Assembly: GCA_963806015.1 (NCBI GenBank)
Contig: CAWDWM010000005.1
Location: 62,001 to 126,000, forward strand
Reading direction: 5' to 3'
Length of the DNA stretch: 64,000 nt
Source: JAOPZW01 sp963806015
Lineage (GTDB): Bacteria; Actinomycetota; Thermoleophilia; Solirubrobacterales; Solirubrobacteraceae
Shown: positions 23,817 through 33,003 of the stretch, in pieces
Layout: every line of letters starts with the position of its first letter
How positions within the stretch are numbered: position 1 is the stretch's first letter
Made by a program: the position numbers and the translations under genes
The notes under the pieces: model-generated
Told to the model about the DNA's origin: nothing
What the model saw: only the letters and a program-made list of their open reading frames with translations
Database searches by the model: none

Positions 23817-25142
23817 TCAGGTCCGCAAAGCGGCGTCGATACGCGCCAGCGACTCGTCTCGTCCGAGCACCTCGAGGGTCTCGAAGATCCCCGGTGAGAC
23901 GGTGGTTCCGGCCAGTGCGACCCGGACCGGCTGAAAGACATCCTTGGGCTTGGCGTCGCGTGCCTGCACCACGCCGCGCAGAGCCTGCTCGATGTGCTCG
24001 GTGTCGAAGGGCTCGGTGGCCTCGAGCGCCGCGCGGGCGTCGATCAGGGCCTCGCGACCCCCGTCGGAGAGCCATTTCTCGCGCGCGCCGGGGTCGTCGG
24101 CCGGGCCGTCGAAGATGAAGCCCGCCAACGGCCAGAAGTCCGCGAGCGTCTGGATCTTCTCCTCCGAGATGGCGACCGCGTCGCGCAGGCCCGAGTGGCC
24201 GGTGAGCTCCTCCAGGCGGCGCGTGATCTCGTCGGTGCCCAGCTCGCGCATGTAGCGCCCGTTCATCCAGCGCAGCTTCTGCTCGTCGAACTGCGCGGGG
24301 TTGCGCGACACGCGCTCGATGCGAAAGCGCTTAACAAGTTCATCGGTGGAGATCAGGGTCTCATCGTCCGCGTCGCCCCATCCGAGCAGCGCGAGGTAGT
24401 TGCGCACGGCTTCGGGCAGGTAGCCGGCGTCGCGCAGCTCCTGGACCGAGGCGGCGCCGTGGCGCTTTGAGAGCTTCTTGCCGTCGGGGCCGTGCAGGAG
24501 CGGCAGATGCGCGTAGATCGGCGGCTGCGCGCCGAGCGCCTCGAGCACGAGCAGCTGCTTGGGGGTGTTGGACAGGTGATCCTCGCCGCGGATCACGTGC
24601 GTGATGCCGGCGTCGAGGTCGTCGACGGCGACCGCGAAGTTGTAGAGGACGCTGCCGTCGGCGCGGGCGATGACGGGGTCGTCCATGTGGACGTGCTGGA
24701 AGGTGGTGTCGCCGCGGATGACGTCGTGGACGACGGTCTCGCCGTCGTCGGGCACGCGCAGGCGCACCGCGCCCTCGTCCTGAGCCTCGGCGCGGAAGCC
24801 GCGGTCGGCGCCGTGGCGCTCCTTGTAGGCCTTGACATCGTCGGCCGTGGCGGTCGAGCGGTAGGCGTGGCCGGAGTCCAGCAGGCCCTGCAGGACCTCC
24901 TGGTGGCGGTCCGAGCGCGAGATCTGCGAGATCGGGCCCTCGTCGTAGTCGATCTCCAGCCAGCGCAGCGCATCGAGGATCTGCTCGACGTTCTCGGGAG
25001 TCGAGCGCTCACGGTCGGTGTCCTCGATGCGCAGGACGAGGGTGCCGCCCTGCCCGCGGGCCACGAGCCAGTTGTAGAGCGCGGTGCGGGCACCGCCGAT
25101 GTGCAGCTGTCCCGTCGGGCTGGGGGCGAAGCGAACGCGCAT
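23817..25142 (-). CDS. gltX: Glutamyl-tRNA synthetase
   Basis: A class I aminoacyl-tRNA synthetase charging tRNA(Glu), and in organisms with GatCAB also mischarging tRNA(Gln). The 441-residue protein starts VRFAPSPTGQLHIGGARTALYNWL, where HIGG is the HIGH motif. It contains LRIEDTDRERS, VIRGEDHLSNTPKQLLVLEALG, and the KMSKS-equivalent KKLSKRHGA. The helical anticodon-binding domain follows. It is somewhat shorter than the 460-490 typical length. Together with gatCA near the start of the window it suggests the indirect Gln-tRNA route, although glnS absence cannot be judged here. Confidence 0.96.
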   Translation of the reverse strand: MRVRFAPSPTGQLHIGGARTALYNWLVARGQGGTLVLRIEDTDRERSTPENVEQILDALRWLEIDYDEGPISQISRSDRHQEVLQGLLDSGHAYRSTATADDVKAYKERHGADRGFRAEAQDEGAVRLRVPDDGETVVHDVIRGDTTFQHVHMDDPVIARADGSVLYNFAVAVDDLDAGITHVIRGEDHLSNTPKQLLVLEALGAQPPIYAHLPLLHGPDGKKLSKRHGAASVQELRDAGYLPEAVRNYLALLGWGDADDETLISTDELVKRFRIERVSRNPAQFDEQKLRWMNGRYMRELGTDEITRRLEELTGHSGLRDAVAISEEKIQTLADFWPLAGFIFDGPADDPGAREKWLSDGGREALIDARAALEATEPFDTEHIEQALRGVVQARDAKPKDVFQPVRVALAGTTVSPGIFETLEVLGRDESLARIDAALRT

Positions 25143-25171
25143 CGCCCCCAGCGTACGACTTCAATCCGTGG

Positions 25172-26083
25172 CTAGCGCACGCGCATGCCCGCTTGCGCAT
25201 CCCAGTGCAGCGGGCTCGAGTACTTGCGCAGCGGCGCCTCGGGCACCTGGCCGATGCGCTGTCCGTGGCGCCAGCTCGGCGGGCAGATGGCCACGAAGCG
25301 CGCGTAGCCGCCCACGCCGCCGCCGAACTTCGGGTAGCCGATGTCGACGAGGCAACCCGTGGGCGGGACCTGATCGAGATTGGCCACGCCCTCGGCCTGC
25401 GCGTAGCCGTGGTGCATCAGCCACGACTCCCCGACCAGCGTGGGGCTCGAATCGGTGTCCAGCGGCTCGTGGCCGTGGAAGAGGATGTGGCGCTGCAGAT
25501 GCAGGAACTTCAGCGCGTCGAGCGAGACGCCCGGGAACTTCTTGAGCTTGGGCAGCTGCGGGCTGGGCCAGCGCTTGGACCAGTCCGAGCGCACGAAGAC
25601 CACGCTGCCGGGCGGGATCGTGCCGTGCTTGATCTCCCACGCGCGGATGTCTGAGACCTTCAGCGAGTAGTTGAAGTCCCTGCGGACCTGGGGCACGATC
25701 GAGATGACGACCAGCGGGCGCACGGCGAAGGTGGCCGGCAGCTCCGCGATCGACGCGTACTCGGGCGCCCAGTGCGCGGGCGGGTCGAGCTGCGTGCCGA
25801 GCTGATCGGTGGCCAGCGTGTAGCGCGTCGCCTCGAAGCCGTCGGCCTTGTAGGTGTACGGGTTGCCCGTCGCCGGGTTGATCGAGGGCGCGAACTGCGA
25901 CGGCCCGAAGCCCGCCCACACGGGGATCGACGGCGTGATCGTGTGGGTCAGGTCGACGTAGCGCGCGCCTTTCAGCGACTGGTCATAGAGCTGCCACAGC
26001 GACGGCTCGGCAGCGGATGCGCCGGCGGCGCCGGCGGCGGTGAGCACCGCGGCGATGGTCGCCGCGATGAGGCTCCTCCGCAT
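25172..26083 (-). CDS. Secreted cyclase-family protein (kynurenine formamidase-like fold)
   Basis: A 303-residue protein with a Sec signal peptide (LIAATIAAVLTAAGAAGASA) followed by a cyclase-family (PF04199) domain. ARYVDLTHTITPSIPVW is the opening; TDQLGTQLDPPAHWAPEY corresponds to the metal-binding HxGTHxDxPxH motif but has Gln in place of the central His; VFVRSDWSKRWP and a late GESWLMHHGYAQAEGVANLD follow. Known members are metal-dependent amidohydrolases. The exported location and the changed motif make the activity uncertain. It is 29 bases downstream of gltX's start side on the same strand, with no overlap. Confidence 0.82.
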   Translation of the reverse strand: MRRSLIAATIAAVLTAAGAAGASAAEPSLWQLYDQSLKGARYVDLTHTITPSIPVWAGFGPSQFAPSINPATGNPYTYKADGFEATRYTLATDQLGTQLDPPAHWAPEYASIAELPATFAVRPLVVISIVPQVRRDFNYSLKVSDIRAWEIKHGTIPPGSVVFVRSDWSKRWPSPQLPKLKKFPGVSLDALKFLHLQRHILFHGHEPLDTDSSPTLVGESWLMHHGYAQAEGVANLDQVPPTGCLVDIGYPKFGGGVGGYARFVAICPPSWRHGQRIGQVPEAPLRKYSSPLHWDAQAGMRVR

Positions 26084-26174
26084 GGTGATCCTCCTCGTTG
26101 GGTGGGGGCACAGGACGGGGCTTGCCTACCCACCGCGCGCCGCAGCGTCCCGTCCGTGCGATAGAAGCCAGACC

Positions 26175-27035
26175 ATGCTCATCGGTGCCCACGTCTCCCC
26201 CGCCGGCGGTCCCGCCAACGCCGTCGCGCGCGGCGTCGAGCGCGGCTGCGACGCGATCCAGATCTTCAACCAGAATCCGCGCGCGTGGAAGCCCACCGTC
26301 TACAGCGACGAGCAGGTCGCGGACTTCCGCGCTGCGATGACCTCCAGCCGCGTCGACGCGCTGCTCATCCACGCGGTCTACCTGCTCAACACGGCCACCA
26401 CCGACAAGGAGATGCGCGACAAGACGCGCGCCTCGCTCATCGCCTCGCTGCGCGCCGGGGACGCGCTCGGCGCGCACGGCGTCGTGCTGCACCCCGGCAG
26501 CGCGCTGGCCGGCAAGGTCGCCCCCGCGATCAAGCGCGCCGGCAAGGTCATCGCACAGGCGCTCGCCGAGAGCGAGACGTGCGCGCTGCATCTGGAGAAC
26601 ACCGCCGGCACGGGCGGCACGCTGGGGCGCTCCTTCCAGGAGCTCGCGGACCTCATCGACGCCGCGGGCGGCTCACCGCGCCTGGGCCTGTGCCTGGACT
26701 CCTGCCACCTGTTCGCCTCCGGCTACGACATCCGCACCGAGGAGGGCCTCACGGAGGTGCTCGACGAGTGCGCCGACGTCGTCGGCCTGGATCGCCTCGG
26801 CTCGCTGCACCTCAACGACTCCCAGACGCCGCTGGGCTCCAACCGCGACCGCCACGCCGATGTCGGCGAGGGCGAGCTGGGACGCCGCGGATGCGCGGTG
26901 TTCCTCTCCGAGCCGCGCTTCGCGGACCTGCCGTGCGTGCTGGAGACGCCGGGACCCGATCGCCAGGGGCCCACGAAGGCGCAGATCACCATGACGCGTC
27001 GTCTACTTGGCCAGGGAGCCAAGCGCCGCCGTTAG
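26175..27035 (+). CDS. nfo: Endonuclease IV (AP endonuclease)
   Basis: A zinc-dependent TIM-barrel AP endonuclease cutting abasic sites in DNA repair. The 286-residue product shows MLIGAHVSPAGG, AIQIFNQNPRAW, LLIHAVYLLNTAT, VVLHPGS, ALHLENTAGTGG, LGLCLDSCHLFASGYD, LGSLHLNDSQTPLGSNRDRHADVGEG and CVLETPG, which supply the His, Glu and Asp ligands of the three-zinc centre. The ATG at 26175 starts at the canonical IGAHVS motif. It is divergent from the cyclase-family gene. Confidence 0.95.
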   Translation: MLIGAHVSPAGGPANAVARGVERGCDAIQIFNQNPRAWKPTVYSDEQVADFRAAMTSSRVDALLIHAVYLLNTATTDKEMRDKTRASLIASLRAGDALGAHGVVLHPGSALAGKVAPAIKRAGKVIAQALAESETCALHLENTAGTGGTLGRSFQELADLIDAAGGSPRLGLCLDSCHLFASGYDIRTEEGLTEVLDECADVVGLDRLGSLHLNDSQTPLGSNRDRHADVGEGELGRRGCAVFLSEPRFADLPCVLETPGPDRQGPTKAQITMTRRLLGQGAKRRR

Positions 27036-27304
27036 GCGGAGAACGCTTCGGGTACACAAGGAGTCCGCGGCCCTCCGCCCCCGGTCCATCGTCGCGTGGT
27101 GGTGCACCACCGCGCGCAACTAATCAGGGGCGACCCCCCGCCCCCGGTCCAGCGGTAGAGCGAGGGGCCGCTGGCGCGAACGTAGCGGAGAAGCGCACCC
27201 GCGTGTGGCGCACATCGCGCATCTGCATAGGAAAACGCCACAACTTCGGCGGGTTCCTCGTCGTCGGAACCGCTCGCCCACCCGAAGGTCTAGGGCGGCG
27301 CCGT
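27036..27304. other. 269-base intergenic stretch with a perfect 14-bp palindrome
   Basis: No convincing gene is seen between the nfo and dnaE stops (convergent genes). It holds a perfect palindrome ggtggtgcaccacc at 27098-27111 and a C-rich 14-mer (ccgcccccggtcca) repeated at about 27075 and 27138. A 69-codon frame on the minus strand here has no recognisable features and I do not call it. Confidence 0.5.
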
Positions 27305-30300
27305 TCAGCCCAGCTGAAGCGCCGTTGGGCCGAGGATGCGGCCCAGCTCGGCGCGCAGGCTCGGCGTCTCGTTGACGCGGTAGCCCTCCCCCAGGCGCAG
27401 CGTGCGCGGGCCCGCCGACGTCTCGATGGCCAGCACCACTTCGGAGTCGCCGGCGTGGTTGCCGAAGACGTGCTTGAGCTCGTCGATGATCGTCGCCGGC
27501 AGCGTGGTGGCGTCGACGCGCACGGTCAGCGCCTGCGGCCCGACCGGCTCGAGGGCAGCCGCTTCGCGCGCCGCCTCGACCTCCTCGACCGAGGGCCGGA
27601 AGGGATCGACGGTCTGGGCGATGAGCGAGGTGCCCTTGTCGCCGTGATCGACGCGCCCGCGCACCAGCACGACCTCATCGACGCCGAGCGCGCCCTCGTA
27701 CTCGGCCAGCGCCTTGCCGAAGATCAGGACCTCGATCGAGCCCTCGAGATCGTCGAGGGTGGCGAACATCATCGGATCGCCCTTCTTGGTGCGGATCTTC
27801 TTGGCCTGGGTGATGATCCCCCCGGCCGTGACCCAATCGCCGTCCTTGCGGTCGGGCAGCGTGGCCAGCGGGGCATCGACGGCGGCGCGCAGCGCCTCGC
27901 GCACCTCCTTGAGCGGGTGCGCGGAGATGAAGAGCCCGATGGCCTCCTTCTCGATGGCGAGCAGCTCGGCCTGCTCGAACTCCTCGCCAGGGATCGGCGG
28001 ATGCTGCGGCGCCATGAACGGCGACGGGGCGCCGTCGCCTCCGCCGACATCGCCGAGATCGAAGATCGAGCCCTGGCCGATCTGGGCGTCCAACTGGGCC
28101 TGCTGGCCGGCCGCCTGCGCCTGTTCGAGCACACCGAGCATGCCCTTGCGCGTGGCCCCCGTGGAGCCGAAGGCGCCGCACTTGATCAGCGCCTCGATCG
28201 CGCGCTTGTTGACCGCCCGCGGGTCGACGCGCGTGCAGAAGTCCCACAGCGACGAGAACTCGCCGCCCTCGTCGCGCGCGGACTTGATCGCCTCCACGGC
28301 GGCGAACCCCACGCCCTTCACCGCGTCCAGCCCGAAGCGGATGTTGCCGGCGTCGACCACGAACTCGTGGTCTGAGACGTTGACGTCGGGCGGCAGGATG
28401 TCGATCCCCATGCCCTCCGCCTGCGCGGCGAAGAACGGGACCTTGTCCTTGGTGTCCATGACCGAGGAGATCAGCGCGGCCATGTACTCGGCGGGGTAGT
28501 TGGCCTTCAGCCACGCGGTGCGGTAGGCGATCAGCGCGTAGCAGGCGGCGTGGCTGCGGTTGAACGAGTAGTCGGCGGAGCGCTCGTTCGTCATCCACAG
28601 CCAGTCGATGACGTCGATGCCCGTGTTCGACGTGCGGCAGCCGGCGCGGAACTCGGGCTCCAGCTCGGCCATCGCCTTGCGGTCCTTCTTGCCGATCGCC
28701 TTGCGCAGGTCGTCCGCCTTGGCGCCCGAGAAGCCCGCCATGGTCTTGGAGATCTGCATGGCCTGCTCCTGGTACAGGATCACGCCATAGGTCGAGCCGA
28801 TGATCGGCTCCAGCCGCTCGTCGGGCACCGTCACCGCATCGGGGTTGCGCTTGCCCCGCGCGTAGGCCGGGATCTGGTCCATCGCGCCCGGGCGGTACAG
28901 CGCGACCAGCGCGACGAGGTCGTCGAACTCGGTCGGCTTGACCTGGCGCAGGGCGCTCTGCATGCCCTCGGACTCGAACTGGAACACCCCGACCGAGTCG
29001 CCGCGGGCCATCATCTCGTAGGTCTTCTGGTCGTCGAGCGGCAGGCTCGTCATGTCCGGCCGCTGGCCGCTGGAGCGCTCGATGATGTCCAGCGCGTCCT
29101 CGATGACGTCGAGGTTGCGCAGGCCCAGGAAGTCCATCTTCAGCAGGCCGAGCTGTTCGACGGGCTTCATCGAGAACTGGGTGACGAGCCGGTAGTCGCG
29201 CTCGCCGTTGCCATTGCCGTTGCCGCCGGAATCGGCCAGCTGCAGGGGCACGATGTCGGTGAGCGGGCTCCCGGCGATGACGACCGCGGCGGCGTGGATC
29301 GACGCGTTGCGCACGATCCCCTCCAGGCCCCGCGCGACGTCGATGATCTGCTTGGCGGTGGCGTCGGTGTCGTAGGCGCCGCGCAACGGCTCACCGGGAC
29401 GCAGGCAGCGATCGAAGGTCGGGTTGCGGCCCTGCTCGGGGTCCGGGATCAGCTTGGCCAGCCGGTCGCCCACGCCGTAGTCGTGGCCGAGCACGCGCGC
29501 GGCGTCGCGGGTGGCGGCGCGCGGGAACATCTTGCCGAACGTGATGATCTGCGCGACGGACTCGCGGCCGTACTTGGCCACGACGTACTGCATGACGCGC
29601 TCGCGCCCGCGCACCGAGAAGTCGATGTCGATATCGGGCATCGACACGCGCTCGGGGTTCAGGAAGCGCTCGAAGAGCAGGTCGTAGCGCAGCGGATCGA
29701 CGTCGGTGATGCGCAGCGTGTAGGCCACGATCGAGCCGGCGGCGCTGCCGCGTCCCGGCCCGACGGCGATGCCGTTGTCCTTCGCCCACTTGACGAAGTC
29801 CCAGACGATGAGGAAGTAGGCGTTGTAGCCCATGCGGTCGATGACCGCGAGCTCCATCTCGGCGCGCTCGATGGCCTCGGCGGGCACCGGGTCGCCGTAG
29901 CGCGCGCGCAGGCCCTCCATGACGCGCTCGCGCAGGTAGGCGCGCTCGTCCTCGCCCTCGGGCAGGTAGCGCGGGATCAGCTGGCGCCCCAGCTCGATCG
30001 TCACGTCGCAGCGCTCGGCGATCTCGATCGTCGAGGCGATCGCCTCGGGCCACTCCGTGAAGGCCTCCGCCATCTCCTCGCTGGTGCGCAGGAAGAACTC
30101 GTTGGTGTCGAAGGTCATCTTCGGCGCCGCCAGCGTGGACTTCGTCTGCACGCAGAGCAGGGCCGTGTGGTGGTGGTAGTCCTCGCGGCGCAGGTAGTGC
30201 ACGTCGCCGGTGCCCACGAGCGGGCGCCCGACCTCGCGCGCGATGCGCACGATGCCCTCGTTGGCCTTGTCCTGGTCGGCGATGCCGTTCTTCTGGACCT

Positions 30301-30823
30301 CGAAGTAGACGTTGTCGGCGCCGAACGCGTTCATCAGGTCGTCGACGTGGGCGCGCGCCTCGTCCGGGCGGCCGTCGACCAGGCGCTGGCAGAAGCGCGA
30401 CGCCAGGCAGCCGGTGAGGGCGATGATCCCTTCGCCGTGCGCGGCCAACTGGGCCATGTCGAGGTTGGGCTTGCCCCGGTGCAGCCCCTCCAGGAAGCCC
30501 GCCGAGGAGAGCTTGACCAGGTTGCGGTAGCCGACGTCCGAGGCGGCCAGCAGCGTGAGGTGGTTGCGCTCGACGCGGCCCGACGAGCGATTCTCGTGGT
30601 CGTCGACGAAGTAGATCTCGCAGCCGAGGATCGGCTTGATCTGGTAGTTGCGGCACGCCTTGTAGAGCTCGATGGCGCCGTTCATCACGCCGTGGTCGGT
30701 GAGTCCCAGCGCGGGCTGGCCGAACTCGGCGGCGCGCTTGGCGAGCGCATCGATGTTGCACGCGCCGTCGAGCAGCGAGTACTCGGAGTGGACGTGGAGG
30801 TGGGCGACGGCCGGAGTGCTCAC
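27305..30823 (-). CDS. dnaE: DNA polymerase III alpha subunit
   Basis: The replicative C-family polymerase, 1172 residues, a normal length. The N-terminal PHP domain starts AHLHVHSEYSLLDG and continues GLTDHGVMNGA and CEIYFVDDHEN. The polymerase core has VGPGRGSAAGSIVAYTL and the catalytic MPDIDIDFSVRGRERV, with the third Asp region following. The helix-hairpin-helix region LGLDAVKGVG and the OB domain (VTAGGIITQAKKIRTKKGDPMMFATLDDLEG) lie near the C-terminus. No intein is present. The PHP residues look intact, so proofreading by the PHP domain is possible. It is transcribed alone, with 64 bases to the next minus-strand gene. Confidence 0.97.
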   Translation of the reverse strand: MSTPAVAHLHVHSEYSLLDGACNIDALAKRAAEFGQPALGLTDHGVMNGAIELYKACRNYQIKPILGCEIYFVDDHENRSSGRVERNHLTLLAASDVGYRNLVKLSSAGFLEGLHRGKPNLDMAQLAAHGEGIIALTGCLASRFCQRLVDGRPDEARAHVDDLMNAFGADNVYFEVQKNGIADQDKANEGIVRIAREVGRPLVGTGDVHYLRREDYHHHTALLCVQTKSTLAAPKMTFDTNEFFLRTSEEMAEAFTEWPEAIASTIEIAERCDVTIELGRQLIPRYLPEGEDERAYLRERVMEGLRARYGDPVPAEAIERAEMELAVIDRMGYNAYFLIVWDFVKWAKDNGIAVGPGRGSAAGSIVAYTLRITDVDPLRYDLLFERFLNPERVSMPDIDIDFSVRGRERVMQYVVAKYGRESVAQIITFGKMFPRAATRDAARVLGHDYGVGDRLAKLIPDPEQGRNPTFDRCLRPGEPLRGAYDTDATAKQIIDVARGLEGIVRNASIHAAAVVIAGSPLTDIVPLQLADSGGNGNGNGERDYRLVTQFSMKPVEQLGLLKMDFLGLRNLDVIEDALDIIERSSGQRPDMTSLPLDDQKTYEMMARGDSVGVFQFESEGMQSALRQVKPTEFDDLVALVALYRPGAMDQIPAYARGKRNPDAVTVPDERLEPIIGSTYGVILYQEQAMQISKTMAGFSGAKADDLRKAIGKKDRKAMAELEPEFRAGCRTSNTGIDVIDWLWMTNERSADYSFNRSHAACYALIAYRTAWLKANYPAEYMAALISSVMDTKDKVPFFAAQAEGMGIDILPPDVNVSDHEFVVDAGNIRFGLDAVKGVGFAAVEAIKSARDEGGEFSSLWDFCTRVDPRAVNKRAIEALIKCGAFGSTGATRKGMLGVLEQAQAAGQQAQLDAQIGQGSIFDLGDVGGGDGAPSPFMAPQHPPIPGEEFEQAELLAIEKEAIGLFISAHPLKEVREALRAAVDAPLATLPDRKDGDWVTAGGIITQAKKIRTKKGDPMMFATLDDLEGSIEVLIFGKALAEYEGALGVDEVVLVRGRVDHGDKGTSLIAQTVDPFRPSVEEVEAAREAAALEPVGPQALTVRVDATTLPATIIDELKHVFGNHAGDSEVVLAIETSAGPRTLRLGEGYRVNETPSLRAELGRILGPTALQLG

Positions 30824-30887
30824 GGGTTGTCGAGGATAGGCGGCCGACCGGTCGGAGGATCACGCCCGATTCCGCACGTTGCGGGGT

Positions 30888-31634
30888 TCAGGCGACGGCC
30901 ACGCCGAAGTGCTCGGCCAGCCCGGCGCGGCCGTCGTCGGTGAGGCGCACCGCGCGCGTGCGCGGCAGGCGCGCCACCCATCGCAGCTCGAACAGCCGCG
31001 CGGCGAGCGCTGCGCCCAGCGCCCCGGAGAGATGGTGGTCCTGCTCGCTCCAGTCCACGCAGTAGCGGATCGGCGTGCGCGGACCCGCGAGCGCGCCGTC
31101 GACGTCGACGCCCAGCGCGCGCAGCCGCCGCGCGCCGTCCTCGGAGAGGCGGTAGTCGACGTCGCGCCCGATGGCCGACGGGCGGTCGGCCTCGGCGCGG
31201 GTGCGCTCGTGGCGCGCGTCGCCGCCGACCAGCAGCCCGTCGTCGACGAGGGCGCCCATGAGCGCCACGCCGAGCCGGCCTGCGAGGTGGTCGTAGCACG
31301 TGCGCGCGGCGCGGACGGCGTGCGCCTTGGTGCCCTCGCGCAGTGAGCGGACCGGCGCCGGCGGAGCGATGCGCGCCAGCGCCTCCAGCGCGCGGGCGAC
31401 GTCGGGTCCGGCGAGGCGGAAGTAGCGGTGGCGCCCGTGGCGCTCGGCGGTCACGAGGCCGCCGTCCACGAGCTTTCGCAGGTGGACGCTCGCGGTGGAG
31501 GCCGCGACGCCCGCCTCGGCGGCCAACACGCTGGCCGGCAGCTCGCGGCCGTCGGCCAGCGCCCGCAGGACGAGCGCGCGCCCCGGATCTCCGATGAGGG
31601 CGCCCACGCGGGCGAGATCGGTGTCCCCGGCCAT
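30888..31634 (-). CDS. ArsR-type winged-helix repressor with long C-terminal domain
   Basis: A 248-residue regulator. Residues about 1-85 form an ArsR-like winged helix (LIGDPGRALVLRALADGRELPASVLAAEAGVAASTASVHLRKLVDGGLVTAERHGRHRYFRLAG). The rest (about 150 residues) is a helical domain containing YRLSEDGARRLRALGVD and a Cys-His segment YCVDWSEQDHHLSGALG near residues 185-205 that could sense a ligand or metal. The gene is divergent from an MFS drug exporter, with a perfect inverted repeat between them, the standard layout of a local efflux repressor. Confidence 0.88.
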   Translation of the reverse strand: MAGDTDLARVGALIGDPGRALVLRALADGRELPASVLAAEAGVAASTASVHLRKLVDGGLVTAERHGRHRYFRLAGPDVARALEALARIAPPAPVRSLREGTKAHAVRAARTCYDHLAGRLGVALMGALVDDGLLVGGDARHERTRAEADRPSAIGRDVDYRLSEDGARRLRALGVDVDGALAGPRTPIRYCVDWSEQDHHLSGALGAALAARLFELRWVARLPRTRAVRLTDDGRAGLAEHFGVAVA

Positions 31635-31653
31635 CGGACCAGGGTACCCAAGC

Positions 31654-31679
31654 GACGCTTCGTCGTGAGACGAAGCGTC
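31654..31679. promoter_or_regulatory. Operator: perfect 11-bp inverted repeat between regulator and exporter
   Basis: gacgcttcgtc at 31654-31664 and its exact complement gacgaagcgtc at 31669-31679 are separated by GTGA. The site lies in the 64-base divergent spacer, about 20 bases from each start codon, so a dimer bound here would block both promoters. It is most simply the binding site of the ArsR-type protein encoded at 30888-31634. Confidence 0.78.
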
Positions 31680-31698
31680 ACGGTCCTACCGTGGCCGC

Positions 31699-33003
31699 AT
31701 GACCTCGCAGCGCCGCACGCTCACGCTCGTCGTCATGTGCGTCGGGATGTTCCTCGTCCTGCTCGACGTGACGATCGTCAACGTCGCGCTCCCGCGCCTG
31801 CGTGAGGAGCTGGGCGCGGGCGTGCGCAGTCTGCAGTCGATCGTCGACGGCTACGGCGTGGCGCTGGCGGCGCTGATGCTGCCGTGCGCCGATCTCGGCG
31901 ACCGCCACGGCCACAAGCGCGTCGTGCTCGCCGGGCTGGCGGTGTTCGCGGCCGGTTCGCTGGCGCCCGGGCTGGCTCCCGGGCCGGCGATCCTGGTGAC
32001 GGGTCGCGTCGTGCAGGGCGCGGGCGCCGCGCTCCTGCTGCCGGGCACGCTCGCGGTCGTCTCGCGCGCCTACGACGAGCCCGCCGAGCGGGCGCGGGCG
32101 ATCGGGATCTGGGCGGCGATCTCGTCCTCCGCCCTGCCCGCCGGGGCGATCGCGGGGGGCGCGCTGGTGCAGGGGCCGGGCTGGCGCTGGGCCTTCCTCG
32201 TCAACCTCCCGGTGATCGCCGTGGCGCTGCCCGCCGCCGCGCTGGTCGTGCGCGAGACGCGCGAGCTGTCGGGGCGCCGGCCCGACGTGGCGGGCACCGT
32301 CCTGGCCGCCGCCCTGCTGGGCACCGCGACCTATGCGCTGGTCGCCACCGACCTGCTCGCCGCGGCCGCAGCCGCCGCGCTGCTCGTCGGCCTGATCGTC
32401 ACGGAGCGGCGCGCGCGCGAGCCGATGCTCCCGCCGGCGCTCTTCCGCCGGCCGGCGTTCGTGACGGCCACCGGGGTCGCGGCGGCGATGAACCTCGGCT
32501 CCAACGGCATGCTCTTCGTGCTCGCCCTGTACCTGCAGGAGGTGCACGGCCGCTCGCCGCTCGGCGCCGGCCTGGCGGTGCTCCCCGCGTTCGCGACGCT
32601 GGCCCTGGTGGCGCCGCCCGCCGGACGCGCGGTCGGGCGCTTCGGCCCGCGCGGGCCGATGGCCGCAGGGCTGCTGTGCGCCGCCTGCGGCCTCGCGCTG
32701 CTCGTGGCCGGTCCCGGGCTGCCCGCCTTCCTGCTCTGGGGCGCCGGGCTCGGGATGCTGACGCCCGCCGTCGTCGGGGCATCGATGGCGGCGGTCGGCG
32801 CGGACCGCGCCGGGCTGGCCGCCGGCGTCAACAACGCCGCCCGCCAGGCCGGCGGGGCGATCGGGATCGCGGCCTTCGGCGCGGTCGCCGGGAGCCCGGC
32901 ACGCGCCGGCTTCGTCGACGGCTTCCACGCGGTCGCGCTGGGCGCCGCGACGCTCTACGTGGCCGCGGCGGCGCTCGCATGGGCGGCGATCCCGTCGCGC
33001 TAG
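31699..33003 (+). CDS. MFS drug-efflux transporter (DHA2/EmrB-QacA type)
   Basis: A 434-residue major-facilitator protein with about 12-14 membrane helices. DHA2 hallmarks are LLDVTIVNVALPRLREELGAG at the first helix, ADLGDRHGHKRVVLAGL (motif A), GRVVQGAGAALLLPGTLAVVSRAY, and AIGIWAAISSSALPAGAIAGGALVQGPGWRWAFLVNLPV (motif C region). It is somewhat short for a 14-helix member. It is divergent from the ArsR-type regulator and probably repressed by it. The stop overlaps, convergently, the SDR stop. Confidence 0.92.
   Translation: MTSQRRTLTLVVMCVGMFLVLLDVTIVNVALPRLREELGAGVRSLQSIVDGYGVALAALMLPCADLGDRHGHKRVVLAGLAVFAAGSLAPGLAPGPAILVTGRVVQGAGAALLLPGTLAVVSRAYDEPAERARAIGIWAAISSSALPAGAIAGGALVQGPGWRWAFLVNLPVIAVALPAAALVVRETRELSGRRPDVAGTVLAAALLGTATYALVATDLLAAAAAAALLVGLIVTERRAREPMLPPALFRRPAFVTATGVAAAMNLGSNGMLFVLALYLQEVHGRSPLGAGLAVLPAFATLALVAPPAGRAVGRFGPRGPMAAGLLCAACGLALLVAGPGLPAFLLWGAGLGMLTPAVVGASMAAVGADRAGLAAGVNNAARQAGGAIGIAAFGAVAGSPARAGFVDGFHAVALGAATLYVAAAALAWAAIPSR

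Noticed and set aside
24492..25175. 227-codon plus-strand frame opposite gltX
   Set aside because: Antisense shadow of gltX.
27130..27190. tRNA-like stretch with ggtccagcggtagagc
   Set aside because: No T-arm GGTTCGA, anticodon stem or acceptor pairing could be found.
27036..27241. 69-codon minus-strand frame after nfo
   Set aside because: Arg/Thr-rich composition spans the palindrome and C-rich repeats; no Shine-Dalgarno or homology pattern.
28550..30943. 797-codon plus-strand frame opposite dnaE
   Set aside because: Antisense shadow of dnaE, with Val/Leu/Arg/Asp-biased composition and no motif.
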